Positions 27,377-37,305 of a stretch of 64,000 nt of DNA are shown in pieces. This stretch comes from Nitrospira sp. CR1.1. Lineage in GTDB: Bacteria; Nitrospirota; Nitrospiria; Nitrospirales; Nitrospiraceae. Location: assembly GCA_014055465.1 (NCBI GenBank), contig WIAF01000003.1:124001-188000 (forward strand), given 5' to 3'. The position numbers were made by a program, and so were the translations under genes. Every line of letters begins with the position of its first letter. The stretch's first letter is position 1. The notes below the pieces were generated by a model, which was not told the origin of the DNA, ran no database searches, and was given only the letters and a program-made list of their open reading frames with translations.

Positions 27377-28232
27377 CGATCCGCCCGGCACCGACCGACT
27401 GGACATGGACCGCCTGCAGGCCACCCTGCAAACCCGCGCCTTCGGCAGAGTCCTGCACTACACACCGTCCACCGCCTCTACCAACGCTGACGCGCTCGCC
27501 TATCTGCAACAATCGGCAGCACCGCCCGATCCACACGGAATGGTCATCCTGACCGACTATCAGACGGCTGGTCGAGGACGACGCGGACGAACATGGCACT
27601 CACCGCCGCAGGGCAATCTGTATTTCTCGGTCATCGTGGTGCCTCGAACAGGTTCCACACGCATGACTCCTTGGCTGACATGGGTTCCCCTGTTGTCTGC
27701 CCTCGCGGGGGCCGATGGCCTCTCTGATCAGACAGGACTTCCAGTCTCCGTCAAATGGCCGAATGATCTGTTACTCCACGACAAAAAGATCGGAGGCATT
27801 CTCTGTGAGCAGACCATAACCCCAATTAGGACGGTACCCATCGTCATCGGCATCGGCCTCAACATCAATGCGGCACTCGACAAGTTCCCGGACGAGCTTC
27901 GATCAGGTGCCACAACCCTCGCGGCAGAAGCTGGACGACAGTTTGATCGTGTGGCACTTCTGGCCAACCTCCTGCTTCGGCTCGAGCAACGAATGGATCG
28001 CCTTTTCCTCGACGGCCCGCGCAGCATGGCCGAAGAATTCACGCAGCGCTGCTCGACACTCGGCAGAACCGTCCGGGTCACACTCGAAGAAAAGGGGGTG
28101 GTAGAGGGGATCGCTGAGTCTATTGGTCCTGATGGATGTCTCCGCCTGCGGATGAGATCGAACAACTCCCCGACCCTCTCCCCGACATTGTTGGAGGTCA
28201 GAAGCGCCGAGGTCGTCCATCTGCGGGGGTGA
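27360..28232 (+). CDS. birA: Biotin-[acetyl-CoA-carboxylase] ligase, short form
   Basis: 290 residues from the GTG at 27360, overlapping the end of nadC by 17 bp. Ligase motifs: QTAGRGRRGRTWHS (biotinyl-AMP loop), SVKWPNDLLL, KIGGILCEQ and GIGLNIN. No N-terminal winged helix is present, so it is a monofunctional ligase that cannot repress biotin genes as E. coli BirA does. The C-terminal SH3-like domain ends at VRSAEVVHLRG. It attaches biotin to the carboxyl carrier protein. Confidence 0.93.
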   Translation: MGAPVNDPPGTDRLDMDRLQATLQTRAFGRVLHYTPSTASTNADALAYLQQSAAPPDPHGMVILTDYQTAGRGRRGRTWHSPPQGNLYFSVIVVPRTGSTRMTPWLTWVPLLSALAGADGLSDQTGLPVSVKWPNDLLLHDKKIGGILCEQTITPIRTVPIVIGIGLNINAALDKFPDELRSGATTLAAEAGRQFDRVALLANLLLRLEQRMDRLFLDGPRSMAEEFTQRCSTLGRTVRVTLEEKGVVEGIAESIGPDGCLRLRMRSNNSPTLSPTLLEVRSAEVVHLRG

Positions 28233-28267
28233 AATCCGGGGTCTGCATGAGTTAGAGTGACAGCACG

Positions 28268-29038
28268 ATGCTGTTGGCAATCGACATCGGGAACACGAAC
28301 GTGGTCTGCGGCCTCTTCAAAGGGTCAGCCTTGCAGGGGCATTGGCGCCTGGCCACCGAATCCCGACGAACCGACAACGAATACGGCATCCTGCTGCTGA
28401 ATTTGCTCCAGAATGCGGGCTTTACTCCCGATCAGATCACCGGCTGCATCCTGTCCAGCGTCGTACCAGCGCTAACCGCGACCTTCGACTCACTGGTACA
28501 GACCTATTTTCACAAGACCCCGGTGATCGTCGGTCCGGAAACCGACTCCGGATTGACCCTGCGCTACGCCAATCCCAAGGAAATCGGCAGCGACCGCATC
28601 GTCAATGCTGCCGCCGCCCATGCGCGCTACCACGCCGACCTGATTATTGTGGACTTCGGCACCGCCACCACCTTCTGTGCGGTCACAAAATCGGCGGAGT
28701 ATCTCGGCGGCGTCATTGCCCCGGGGCTGGGGATCTCCGCGGATGCGCTGTTTTCCCGTACCGCAAAGCTTCCCAAGGTTGAAATCATCCGGCCCAAAAC
28801 CGTTATCGGTAAGGATACGATCGGAGGCATTCAGAGCGGCCTCCTGTTCGGCTATGTGGGGCTGGTCGATGGCATTGTCCGGCGCATGGAACGGGAACTC
28901 GGCCGCTCCTCCATTGTCGTGGCGACCGGCGGCCTGGCGACCGTGATTGCACAGGAGACCGAAACGATTCAGGAAGTCCTTCCTTTCCTGACCCTCGAAG
29001 GCTTGGAACTGCTGTACCACCGAAATCGCCTCGCATAG
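28268..29038 (+). CDS. coaX: Type III pantothenate kinase
   Basis: 256 residues starting MLLAIDIGNTNVVCGLFKG, the ASKHA phosphate-binding motif of CoaX. Further motifs are LRYANPKEIGSDRIVNAAAAH, IIVDFGTATTFCAV and GGVIAPGLGISADALF. It phosphorylates pantothenate in the first step of coenzyme A synthesis; this type is not feedback-inhibited by CoA and needs a monovalent cation. It follows birA by 35 bp on the same strand. Length and motifs are standard. Confidence 0.95.
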   Translation: MLLAIDIGNTNVVCGLFKGSALQGHWRLATESRRTDNEYGILLLNLLQNAGFTPDQITGCILSSVVPALTATFDSLVQTYFHKTPVIVGPETDSGLTLRYANPKEIGSDRIVNAAAAHARYHADLIIVDFGTATTFCAVTKSAEYLGGVIAPGLGISADALFSRTAKLPKVEIIRPKTVIGKDTIGGIQSGLLFGYVGLVDGIVRRMERELGRSSIVVATGGLATVIAQETETIQEVLPFLTLEGLELLYHRNRLA

Positions 29039-29176
29039 GCCGGCTTTTCGCCGAGCGCTGATACATCATCCCTGCTAAAAACGCTGAGGGACCTGAAAAA
29101 AACGACGATTTCTTTTTATTCCCCGTTGACTTCGATTCTCCGGTGGCTATCTCCCTGACCAGCAAAGGTGTAACCA

Positions 29177-29740
29177 ATGTCTGAAGACGAGAAGAATATT
29201 CACAGTATCGACAACTTAGACAACGTAAATGGTTCCGACGAGCCGTCTTCGGCCACGATTGAGGGTGAGAGCGAATTACAGCAGGCGCTGGAGGCTAAGA
29301 CCGACGAATGCAAGGCCGCCAACGAAAAGTATCTGCGACTCGCAGCCGAGTTCGACAATTATAAGCGTCTCGCTCAGCGCGACCAGCGGGAACAAATCAA
29401 ATTCGGCAACGAACAGATTCTCAAAGAACTCCTCCCCGTCGTTGACAATCTAGAGCGGGCAATCAAATCAGCCAAAGGGGCTGGTTCCCTCGATGCGCTC
29501 ACGGAAGGCGTCGAGCTGACGCTCAAGCAGCTTGTCGGTGCCCTGACCAAGTTCGGCGTCAAAGCCGTTGAGAGCGTCGGACAGACCTTTGATCCGTCCA
29601 CTCAGCAGGCGGTCGCACAGGTCCCGTCAGACACGGTCCCTGAAAATCATGTTGTGGAAGAGTATCAAAAAGGGTATCTCCTCCAGGACCGTATCCTCCG
29701 GGCCGCCATGGTGACGGTATCGACCGGGGCGGCGAACTAA
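29177..29740 (+). CDS. grpE: GrpE nucleotide-exchange factor
   Basis: 187 residues starting MSEDEKNIHSIDNLDNVNG. An acidic N-terminus and long coiled coil (ALEAKTDECKAANEKYLRLA) precede AEFDNYKRLAQRDQREQIKFG and the C-terminal beta domain with VGQTFDPSTQQAVAQVPSD and YLLQDRILRAAMV, all GrpE signatures. It releases ADP from DnaK. It stands first in grpE-dnaK-dnaJ; no hrcA gene precedes it and no CIRCE inverted repeat is visible in the 138-bp leader, so heat-shock control probably differs from the HrcA type. Confidence 0.95.
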   Translation: MSEDEKNIHSIDNLDNVNGSDEPSSATIEGESELQQALEAKTDECKAANEKYLRLAAEFDNYKRLAQRDQREQIKFGNEQILKELLPVVDNLERAIKSAKGAGSLDALTEGVELTLKQLVGALTKFGVKAVESVGQTFDPSTQQAVAQVPSDTVPENHVVEEYQKGYLLQDRILRAAMVTVSTGAAN

Positions 29741-29828
29741 GACCGTCCCTACGCACGCAGCACAGGTTTCGCGAGAACAGCTGACACAATCGTTCACGTA
29801 TTGATATTTTTTGCGAAGGAGCCAACCC

Positions 29829-31751
29829 ATGGGCAAAGTTATCGGAATCGACCTCGGCACGACGAACTCCTGCGTCGCCATCATGAGCGGTGGAGACCCG
29901 GTTGTCATCGCCAATGCGGAAGGAAGTCGCACCACTCCATCGGTGGTGGGTATCACGGACAAGAATGAGCGCCTGGTGGGACAGATCGCCAAGCGGCAAG
30001 CCATTACGAATCCCGAAAATACCATCTTCTCCGTGAAGCGGTTGATGGGGCGCAAATTCAAGAGCAAAGAAGTCCAGGAAGCCATGAAGCGGCTCCCCTA
30101 CAAGGTGGTGGAGGCGGACAACGGCGACGCGCACGTTGAGTTGCGTGGCAAACGCTATAGCCCGCCGGAAGTCTCCGCCATGATTCTTCAGAAAATGCGG
30201 CAGACGGCAGAAGACTACCTGGGCGAAAAGGTCACGGAAGCCGTGGTCACGGTTCCGGCCTATTTCGATGACAGCCAGCGGCAGGCGACCAAGGACGCAG
30301 GGCAGATCGCTGGCTTGAATGTCCTCCGCATCATCAATGAACCGACCGCAGCCTCGCTCGCTTACGGCCTCGACAAGAAAAAAGATGAACGCATCGCCGT
30401 ATACGACCTGGGCGGCGGCACCTTCGACGTGTCCGTCCTTGAAATCGGCGACGGTGTATTTGAAGTGAAATCCACGAACGGCGACACCTATCTCGGTGGC
30501 GACGACTTCGATGAACGCGTCATGGACTGGCTCGTTGAGGAGTTCAAGAAAGATCAGGGTATCGATCTTCGCAAGGACCGTATGGCGCTCCAACGCTTGA
30601 AGGAAGCGGCCGAGCGGGCAAAGATTGAACTGTCATCCTCTCAGGAAAGCGAAATCAACCTGCCGTTCATCACGGCGGACGCCAGCGGTCCGAAGCACAT
30701 GGTCACCAAGCTGACCCGTGCGAAATTGGAGCAGCTGGTTGGCGATCTCATTCAGAAAACGATCGAACCCTGCCGCAAGGCGCTGGCCGACGCCGGAGTG
30801 AGCGCCAAGGATATTCAGGAAGTCGTCCTGGTCGGCGGCATGACCCGTATGCCGAAAGTCATTCAGGTCGTGAAGGACTTTTTCGGGAAAGAGCCCCATC
30901 GCGGCGTGAACCCGGATGAAGTCGTGGCCATCGGAGCCGGTGTTCAGGGCGGTGTGCTGAAGGGCGAGGTCAAGGACGTGCTGCTGCTGGACGTGACACC
31001 GTTGTCGCTCGGCATTGAAACCCTCGGCGGCGTCTTTACCAAACTGATCGAGCGCAACACCACGATTCCGACGAAGAAGAGCCAGGTGTTCTCGACGGCG
31101 GCTGACAATCAAACCGCCGTGACCATCCGGGTCTTCCAGGGCGAACGTGAAATGGCCAACGACAACAAGCTGCTGGGGCAGTTTGACCTGGTTGGTATTC
31201 CTCCTGCCCCGCGCGGCATGCCGCAGGTGGAGGTCTCCTTCGATATCGATGCCAACGGCATCGTCCACGTTGCCGCCAAAGATCTGGCGACGCAGAAGGA
31301 ACAATCCATCAAGATTACGGCGTCCAGCGGACTCAGCAAGGAGGAAGTGGACAAGCTGGTCAAGGACGCGCAGTCTCATACTGAAGACGACAAGAAGCGC
31401 CGTCGAGCCGCCGAAGCCCGTAATCAGGCGGACTCCCTGCTGTACAGCACCGAAAAGAACCTGACCGAGCATGGCGATAAGATCGGTGAAGACGACAAGA
31501 CCAAGATCACCGAAGCCATTGCGGGACTCCGCAAGGCCATGGAAGGGGATGATCCCGCCGCCATCGAATCGGCGACCCAAACGCTGACCACGGCTTCTCA
31601 TAAGCTGGCTGAGGAAATGTACAAAAAGGCCTCAGCTGCCGCTGGTCCCGCCGACGCCGGGGCTTCAGCCGGAGACGGTGGCGCGCAGGCCAAGACCGAT
31701 GAAAAGGTCGTGGACGCCGAATTCGAAGAAGTCGACAAGGAAAAGAAGTAA
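29829..31751 (+). CDS. dnaK: Molecular chaperone DnaK (Hsp70)
   Basis: 640 residues from the ATG at 29829, which has GAAGGAG 8 bp upstream; an in-frame start 18 bp earlier lacks a site. Hsp70 signatures: [42 protein letters not shown], and the substrate-binding domain from [13 protein letters not shown]. The C-terminal tail is EEVDKEKK. It refolds proteins with GrpE and DnaJ using ATP. A hairpin follows 20 bp after the stop. Confidence 0.98.
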   Translation: MGKVIGIDLGTTNSCVAIMSGGDPVVIANAEGSRTTPSVVGITDKNERLVGQIAKRQAITNPENTIFSVKRLMGRKFKSKEVQEAMKRLPYKVVEADNGDAHVELRGKRYSPPEVSAMILQKMRQTAEDYLGEKVTEAVVTVPAYFDDSQRQATKDAGQIAGLNVLRIINEPTAASLAYGLDKKKDERIAVYDLGGGTFDVSVLEIGDGVFEVKSTNGDTYLGGDDFDERVMDWLVEEFKKDQGIDLRKDRMALQRLKEAAERAKIELSSSQESEINLPFITADASGPKHMVTKLTRAKLEQLVGDLIQKTIEPCRKALADAGVSAKDIQEVVLVGGMTRMPKVIQVVKDFFGKEPHRGVNPDEVVAIGAGVQGGVLKGEVKDVLLLDVTPLSLGIETLGGVFTKLIERNTTIPTKKSQVFSTAADNQTAVTIRVFQGEREMANDNKLLGQFDLVGIPPAPRGMPQVEVSFDIDANGIVHVAAKDLATQKEQSIKITASSGLSKEEVDKLVKDAQSHTEDDKKRRRAAEARNQADSLLYSTEKNLTEHGDKIGEDDKTKITEAIAGLRKAMEGDDPAAIESATQTLTTASHKLAEEMYKKASAAAGPADAGASAGDGGAQAKTDEKVVDAEFEEVDKEKK

Positions 31752-31771
31752 GCTTCTCACTGTATGCAGGG

Positions 31772-31798
31772 CCGGGCTTCACGGATGGTGAGGCCCGG
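31772..31798 (+). terminator. Hairpin between dnaK and dnaJ
   Basis: CCGGGCTTCAC and GTGAGGCCCGG form an 11-bp stem with one G-T wobble and a 5-base loop, followed by TCTTGTTG. It lies between the two genes and may give partial termination or mRNA protection, which would lower dnaJ relative to dnaK. Confidence 0.5.
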
Positions 31799-31832
31799 TC
31801 TTGTTGCACCTTAGAACGGGTAACCCTCTTCC

Positions 31833-32945
31833 GTGGCTAAACGCGATTATTACGAAACGCTTGGCATCGAACGGACCGCGACCGACGACGAAGTCAAAAA
31901 GGCCTTCAGAAAACTCGCTCGCCAACATCACCCCGATCTCCATTCGTCTCCCGAACAGAAAAAATCGGCTGAAGAAAAGTTCAAAGAGCTGAACGAAGCC
32001 TACGAAGTCATCAGTGACCAGGAGAAACGGCGTCGGTACGATACCTTCGGTCATGCGGGAGGCCCGCAGGGCGCCGAGGGATTTGATTTCGGCGGACAGG
32101 GCGGATTCGGCGATATCTTCAACGACATTTTTGAAGATTTTTTCGGCCAGCCTCGCGGCCGTGCGCGCGCGGAGCGCGGGAATGACCTGCAGTACAATCT
32201 CGAAGTGACGTTTGAAGAGTCGGTGTTCGGAAAGGAAGCCAAACTCAAAATTCCTCGTTGGGAAACCTGCGCGGACTGCAAAGGAACCGGCGCGAAATCC
32301 GCGACCGCCATCAAGATGTGTCCTGCCTGCAAAGGACAAGGACAACTGCGCTTCCAACAAGGTTTTTTCAGTGTCAGCCGCCCCTGCGGTCAGTGCGAAG
32401 GCGTCGGACAAATCATCACCGAACCCTGCCAAATCTGCGGCGGGCGCCAGCGCATCCGCAAGGAGCGCATGCTGTCGGTCAACATTCCTGGCGGGATCGA
32501 AACCGGCATGCGCCTGCGTCTCGCCAATGAAGGCGAGCATGGCGTGCAAGGAGGCCCGCAGGGCGATCTGTATGTCGCCGTGACGGTCAAACCCCATCCC
32601 CACTTCCGCCGCGAAGGACAGGATATTGCCTGTGATCTTCCGATCAATCTGGTGACGGCGATCCTGGGCGGCCGCGTCGAAGTGCCCACGCTCAAGGGCA
32701 ACACCTATATGAAAATTCCCGCAGGCACACAACCCGAGAAAGTCTTGCGGCTCAAGGGACTCGGGTTTCCGAACCTCAAGGGCGGCCATACCGGAGACCA
32801 ATTGTTTAATGTGAAAGTGGAGATCCCCACCAAACTCAGCTCGAGGCAGAAAGAACTGCTCGAAGAATTCGCGAAGGAAAGCGGCTACACGAAAGACAGC
32901 GAGGGTGAAGGCTTCCTAGACAAGATGAAGACATTTTTCGAATAG
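31833..32945 (+). CDS. dnaJ: Co-chaperone DnaJ (Hsp40)
   Basis: 370 residues from the GTG at 31833, since the sequence starts exactly at the conserved AKRDYYETLGI. Domain order: J-domain with HPD (HHPDLH, about 34-36), Gly/Phe-rich region (GFDFGGQGGFGDIF), four zinc repeats (CADCKGTG, CPACKGQG, CGQCEGVG, CQICGG; the fourth is degenerate as it lacks the final Cys-x-Gly form), and the C-terminal substrate domain beginning VNIPGGIETGMRLRL. It delivers unfolded clients to DnaK. The leader between dnaK and dnaJ is 81 bp. Confidence 0.97.
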   Translation: MAKRDYYETLGIERTATDDEVKKAFRKLARQHHPDLHSSPEQKKSAEEKFKELNEAYEVISDQEKRRRYDTFGHAGGPQGAEGFDFGGQGGFGDIFNDIFEDFFGQPRGRARAERGNDLQYNLEVTFEESVFGKEAKLKIPRWETCADCKGTGAKSATAIKMCPACKGQGQLRFQQGFFSVSRPCGQCEGVGQIITEPCQICGGRQRIRKERMLSVNIPGGIETGMRLRLANEGEHGVQGGPQGDLYVAVTVKPHPHFRREGQDIACDLPINLVTAILGGRVEVPTLKGNTYMKIPAGTQPEKVLRLKGLGFPNLKGGHTGDQLFNVKVEIPTKLSSRQKELLEEFAKESGYTKDSEGEGFLDKMKTFFE

Positions 32946-32980
32946 ACCGAGCATCTGCCCCTCCTGATCCGCCGACCGCC

Positions 32981-33721
32981 ATGCCGGCATTTTTTATCTC
33001 CTCAGCCGATATCCACGGAACTACACTCACCCTCACCGGTGAACTCTGCCATCATCTGCGTGCCAGCTTACGCGTGAAGCCCGGTGAGGTCCTGCGATTG
33101 ACCGATGAGCACCGTCAGCGGTATCAGGTGCGCGTGAGCGCCGTGGCTCCGCAGGCGTTAACAGCAGAGATTCTCGACTCTCGTCCAGGACCGGTCGATG
33201 CCTGGCCAAGCCTGTTCCTCGCGCAGGCTCTGCTCAAAGGCGATCATATGGATTGGGTCGTGCAGAAGGCGAGCGAATTGGGCGTGCGCACGATTCTGCC
33301 GCTCATCTCACATCACAGCATCGTACGCCCGCAACCCGGAAGAGTCGCCGCCCAAGTGGCTCGCTGGCAGCGCATCGCCACTGAAGCCGCACAACAATCG
33401 GAACAATGGCAGCCTCCGCTGGTTTTGGAACCAATGGAGTCGCGCCGATTTTTCTCCGGCCCTGCGACGGCCTGTGCACTCTTGTTGGCCGAGCGTCAGC
33501 AAACAACGGGATTGGCACAGGTTCCCCTGCCGACGCTTCCAACCGAAACTGTGACGTTACTGATCGGACCTGAAGGGGGCTGGGCGGAGGAAGAACTCGC
33601 TCAGGCCATGGAGGAACAACGCTGTCAGACCGTGAGTCTGGGTCAGCACATCCTGCGAGCGGACACCGCGGCCGTGACGGCATTAAGTATCGTACAGAGT
33701 CGACTGGGACGACTGGGTTAG
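32981..33721 (+). CDS. rsmE: 16S rRNA m3U1498 methyltransferase
   Basis: 246 residues starting MPAFFISSADIHG. An N-terminal PUA-like domain (HHLRASLRVKPGEVLRLTDE) is followed by the SPOUT domain: QALLKGDHMDWVVQKASELGV, ARWQRIATEAAQQSEQ, LLIGPEGGWAEEEL and SLGQHILRADTAAVTAL form the AdoMet trefoil knot. It modifies U1498 in the decoding region of 16S rRNA. The gene follows dnaJ by 35 bp, a frequent arrangement in bacteria. Confidence 0.93.
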   Translation: MPAFFISSADIHGTTLTLTGELCHHLRASLRVKPGEVLRLTDEHRQRYQVRVSAVAPQALTAEILDSRPGPVDAWPSLFLAQALLKGDHMDWVVQKASELGVRTILPLISHHSIVRPQPGRVAAQVARWQRIATEAAQQSEQWQPPLVLEPMESRRFFSGPATACALLLAERQQTTGLAQVPLPTLPTETVTLLIGPEGGWAEEELAQAMEEQRCQTVSLGQHILRADTAAVTALSIVQSRLGRLG

Positions 33722-33744
33722 AGGAGCAGAGGCGCGGCGAGCAG

Positions 33745-34728
33745 TTACTTCTTCCCTGCGCTGATTGAAATAATAGTCCCTCCCTCACCGGCTGCCCATC
33801 CGGCCGTCGCGCGAGGGAAAGTGAGAGCCATGAGAGACCGTTTCACAGGACTGGTTTCTTCCACCCAATTATACCCCGCATCACTAGTTCGCAGAATCTG
33901 ACCACGCTCCCCGACAATCCACCCCTGCTGCGCATCCGTGAACCGGACACGGATGAGGTCCGTGAGTTTGTGACACGTCCTTCCGCAAGGCAAGGTGCGA
34001 TCAACCCAGTGGGTTCCCCCGTCGGTCGTTTGAAATAACGCACCGGCGTTGCCGACGGCCCAGCCGTTGATGTCATCGGCGAAGGCGACATCAAAAAATG
34101 TGGCCGAACTTTGACTCACTTGCGTGACCCAATTTTTTCCGCCATCCGCCGTGGTCAAAATCGTACCCAATGCTCCCACGACGGCGCCGCGCTGTTCGCT
34201 GGTCATCGCAATGGCATACAGTGCCGCGCTGGTGCCGCTCGCTTGATCGGTCCAGTTCTCTCCGCCGTCAGCGGTCTGCAAAATGGTGCCGTTTCCACCG
34301 ACCATCCAGCCCTGTTCCGGGGACGAAAAGGCAATCCCATAGAGAGGCGCCTGAGTGGACACCACGACGACGCTCCAGGTTTCACCGCCGTCTTTGCTCG
34401 TCCTCACCGTGCCGTTCGCCCCCACAACCCAGCCGCGCTGCGCATCACGAAAATACACGGCGGTCAGGAGAGCACTCGTGCCACTGGAAACTTTTTTCCA
34501 CTTGTGGCCGCCGTCGGTGGTTTTCAGGATCGTCCCGCCTGAGCCGACAGCCCAACCGAGTTGCTGGTCGTGAAAAAACACCCCCAACAGCGTCGCCTCG
34601 GATCCACTCTTCTGCATCGCCACGGTGGCGGGGACCTGAGGAGAAGCGGCGTTCACGGTGCCGACACACAACAGGATCAGGAGCGAACAGAACAGGAGAG
34701 ACAACGTACGCAAGGTAACAGGCCTCAA
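33745..34728 (-). CDS. Exported Ycf48-like beta-propeller protein
   Basis: 327 residues. The start is a TTG at 34728 that overlaps the TGA of the upstream IPT protein, since no ATG precedes the signal peptide (LLFCSLLILLCVGTVNA). About six repeats follow the pattern GWAVGSGGTILKTTDGGHKWKK, typical of the BNR/Ycf48 family of photosystem II assembly factors and their non-photosynthetic relatives. The protein is periplasmic or outer-surface. Translational coupling with the IPT protein suggests they work together, perhaps in assembly or binding at the cell envelope. Confidence 0.82.
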   Translation of the reverse strand: MRPVTLRTLSLLFCSLLILLCVGTVNAASPQVPATVAMQKSGSEATLLGVFFHDQQLGWAVGSGGTILKTTDGGHKWKKVSSGTSALLTAVYFRDAQRGWVVGANGTVRTSKDGGETWSVVVVSTQAPLYGIAFSSPEQGWMVGGNGTILQTADGGENWTDQASGTSAALYAIAMTSEQRGAVVGALGTILTTADGGKNWVTQVSQSSATFFDVAFADDINGWAVGNAGALFQTTDGGTHWVDRTLPCGRTCHKLTDLIRVRFTDAQQGWIVGERGQILRTSDAGYNWVEETSPVKRSLMALTFPRATAGWAAGEGGTIISISAGKK

Positions 34729-36398
34729 TGAAAATGAGAGTTGTTAGGGTTGGGATTTCGCCAAAAACTGGCATCAGGGAGTCCCGACGGTTGAATCGTA
34801 AAGGTACCGGCCTCCAACGTCAGCCATTTTTTTGGCGTACAACAGGATCCATCCGGCAGCAAATCCCAAGACCCGCGCCGCACCACCAGCGGCCCCGAAG
34901 TCAGGTCCGGATTGAATTCGCCGAGTTTTCCAACTCCATACGAATGACGATGCGGAATGCGGACCTTGATTTCTGTGTCCGTCCAGGATTGGACAATCGC
35001 TCCGACCCCGTTGAATAGGACTTCGGTACGCGACACATTTTCGCCTAACTCCGGAGCCACTCGGGCATACACGCTGTCCGTAATGACCTTGCTCGGCTCT
35101 GCGGTCTTCAAAAACTTGCCGAACCCGCTCCCCTTGATGGTCACCAGTTCATCGAGCCCCCCCGTGTTCGGGCTATACGAATCAATCTTTGGCGTGACAA
35201 GCGTAAAATTGCCGACTTGTGTCTCCAGCACCTGTTTATCAGCACAGCAGGTGCCGTCCGACTTCGGCCTGTTGGCGGCGCGTTTCACCACCACCTGGCC
35301 ACTCTTTGCGCTGAAGGGCACCCACACATCAATGCGGTCATGACCCCATCGATAGACGATCGCCTGCACGCCGCCGATCTCGACGGTGTTTTCGCTCAAC
35401 GAAAAGTCGATATAGTTAAAGGGCGTAGACCCGGCCTCCGAATAAAACCCGAAATTCTCTCCCGTAATTTTCAACAACGTGCCAATAGGCGCTTCAGTCG
35501 GAGTCAGCGCCGTGGCCTTCGGTGTCTGCACGGTGTACGTCCCGACGTCCCGTTCCTGCCCATTGCGTTTCATCACAACCGGGCCGGTTTGGGCATCGAG
35601 CGGCACATGCACGACGACGGTTGTATCCGTCCACTGCGACACCGTCGCCAGATGGCCGCCAAAGAGCACGCCATCCTCAGGATTTCTGGTCGTCCCGAAC
35701 CCCTTGCCGAAGATCACCACTTTTGTTCCGACCGGTCCACTGGTGGGATCGACCCGCACCAACGCCAGCATCTTCAGCGGCATCGAATTGCTCACCACCT
35801 GTTTGACCGGAGCGCAGCACGACCCGTCCGGCAATGGATCAGAAGACGCCATGCGAATCACCACATCTCCCGACTGCACATTGCCCGGCAGTTCCACTTC
35901 AATCTTCTCATTACGCCACTTGCGGACGCGCACTGTCACATCGCCCACAGCCACACTATTGACGCCAAAAATCGTGTTCGGATCGCGAGGGCCGGCGGTG
36001 TTGCCGAAATGTTCTCCGATAATCTCCAGAATCGAGCCTGGCTCGGCTTCAGCCGGCGAGACTGATTGAATGACGGGTTGCAGCCGTGTGAAAGAGCCGG
36101 CCTTCACGTGCTTTTTTCCGATGATGACATCGACCGGTCCATTGGCAGCCTGTGACGGTACACGCACCTCGATCAGATCCGAATCCCACCGCTGAATCAG
36201 CGCAGGCACGCCCTGAAACGTCACCTGATTGAATCGGGTCGATTTGAACGGACCGAACCCTTTGCCCGTGATCGACACCGTGGCGCCAGGCACCGCGGCA
36301 TTGGGATGCAGAGCCGGTGGTTCAGCCTTGGCGGCCATGGAATCGACGGAATTCGCCAAGAAGGCCAAGCTGACAATGGCACAAATTATATAGTTCAT
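34725..36398 (-). CDS. Exported IPT/TIG-repeat protein with repeated Cys-Cys loops
   Basis: 557 residues from the ATG at 36398, preceded by GGGAG. A signal peptide (IICAIVSLAFLANSVDSMAA) is followed by about five IPT/TIG immunoglobulin-like domains, each with a pattern such as PNAAVPGATVSITGKGFGPF, VDPTSGPVGTKVVIFGKGFG or YSPNTGGLDELVTIKGSGFG. Three domains carry the same vicinal cysteine loop: LPDGSCCAP, KSDGTCCAD and LPDGSCCTP. It is presumably a surface or periplasmic binding protein. It is coupled to the Ycf48-like gene by an ATTGA-type overlap. No specific partner is recognised. Confidence 0.8.
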   Translation of the reverse strand: MNYIICAIVSLAFLANSVDSMAAKAEPPALHPNAAVPGATVSITGKGFGPFKSTRFNQVTFQGVPALIQRWDSDLIEVRVPSQAANGPVDVIIGKKHVKAGSFTRLQPVIQSVSPAEAEPGSILEIIGEHFGNTAGPRDPNTIFGVNSVAVGDVTVRVRKWRNEKIEVELPGNVQSGDVVIRMASSDPLPDGSCCAPVKQVVSNSMPLKMLALVRVDPTSGPVGTKVVIFGKGFGTTRNPEDGVLFGGHLATVSQWTDTTVVVHVPLDAQTGPVVMKRNGQERDVGTYTVQTPKATALTPTEAPIGTLLKITGENFGFYSEAGSTPFNYIDFSLSENTVEIGGVQAIVYRWGHDRIDVWVPFSAKSGQVVVKRAANRPKSDGTCCADKQVLETQVGNFTLVTPKIDSYSPNTGGLDELVTIKGSGFGKFLKTAEPSKVITDSVYARVAPELGENVSRTEVLFNGVGAIVQSWTDTEIKVRIPHRHSYGVGKLGEFNPDLTSGPLVVRRGSWDLLPDGSCCTPKKWLTLEAGTFTIQPSGLPDASFWRNPNPNNSHFH

Positions 36399-36636
36399 GG
36401 GAGTCACTCCCTACCGATGCCCTCTGAATAAGCCTGTCGAGCAGGCGGGCGAGGATGAATGATGGTACGCCAGATAAAACGCCCCGCACGTGGCACAAAA
36501 ACCCCACGCCACTGAGGCAACGAAGCCGGATGGGGGGTGTGGCATCAAACCAAGGGACTTCCGGACTATAACAAGCGGATTTTTTTGAAGTCAAGGCAAG
36601 CGACGGCTGTAGGAAGGCAACAGATCAACAGGTGAA

Positions 36637-37098
36637 TCAGGCTCGCACGTGCACCAATAATTCCAGTTCGATAGCGGCATGCAGCGGTAATTCGGCCGCG
36701 CCCAGTGCCACTCGCGCATGGCGCCCCGCCTCTCCGAAAATCTGCACCAGCAGATCTGACGCGCCATTGATCACGGCAGGCTGCTGCACAAATCCCTCGG
36801 CCGACGCGACATGCCCCACGACTCGCACAATACGCTGCACACGATCCAACGACCCGAGTTCCTGCTTCACGACCGCCAAGGCATTGAGGAGCGCCAGCCT
36901 TGCCGCTTCGGCGCCTCGTTCCACCGTCACGTCTTGCCCTAGCTTGCCCGTAATCGCCACCTGCCCGTCGCGAAACGGCAAGATGCCGCTTAGATACAGC
37001 AGATCACCAACCAGCACCGACGGAACGTAACTCGCGACCGGCTTCGGCGGAGCCGGGAGGGTGAGACCGAGACTGTTGAGTTTCTCGTCAATCGACAC
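36637..37098 (-). CDS. RidA-family protein
   Basis: 153 residues from the GTG at 37098; no ATG lies before the conserved core. Rid-family features: YVPSVLVGDLLYLSGILPF, LGQDVTVERGAEAARLALLNAL, LDRVQRIVRVVGHV, and ARVALGAAELPLHAAIELELLV with the arginine that hydrolyses reactive enamines in RidA. The protein belongs to a longer subfamily than classic RidA (about 130 residues), so its substrate may differ. Confidence 0.85.
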   Translation of the reverse strand: MSIDEKLNSLGLTLPAPPKPVASYVPSVLVGDLLYLSGILPFRDGQVAITGKLGQDVTVERGAEAARLALLNALAVVKQELGSLDRVQRIVRVVGHVASAEGFVQQPAVINGASDLLVQIFGEAGRHARVALGAAELPLHAAIELELLVHVRA

Positions 37099-37305
37099 GG
37101 TTAGAGCCTTTCTTGTTCACACACTCCACCGACAGTCACGCAGGCGAGAGTCGGCCGTCTTAATTTCCAAGCCTATATCAAATCTCGGACAATGAGCTGT
37201 ACGTATACGCCATCCAGAGGCCACTGGGCAAGATGAGCCGATCCGGCATGCATCAAAAGAACGAGCGAAGACATGGGGCACATCGACAGCAAATCTGATC
37301 CTATG

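Noticed and set aside
29039-29176. Possible CIRCE element in the grpE leader
   Set aside because: The TTAGCACTC-N9-GAGTGCTAA pattern is absent.
29559-31601. Long open frames antisense to grpE and dnaK
   Set aside because: Conserved chaperone genes occupy the other strand; the antisense frames have no family features.
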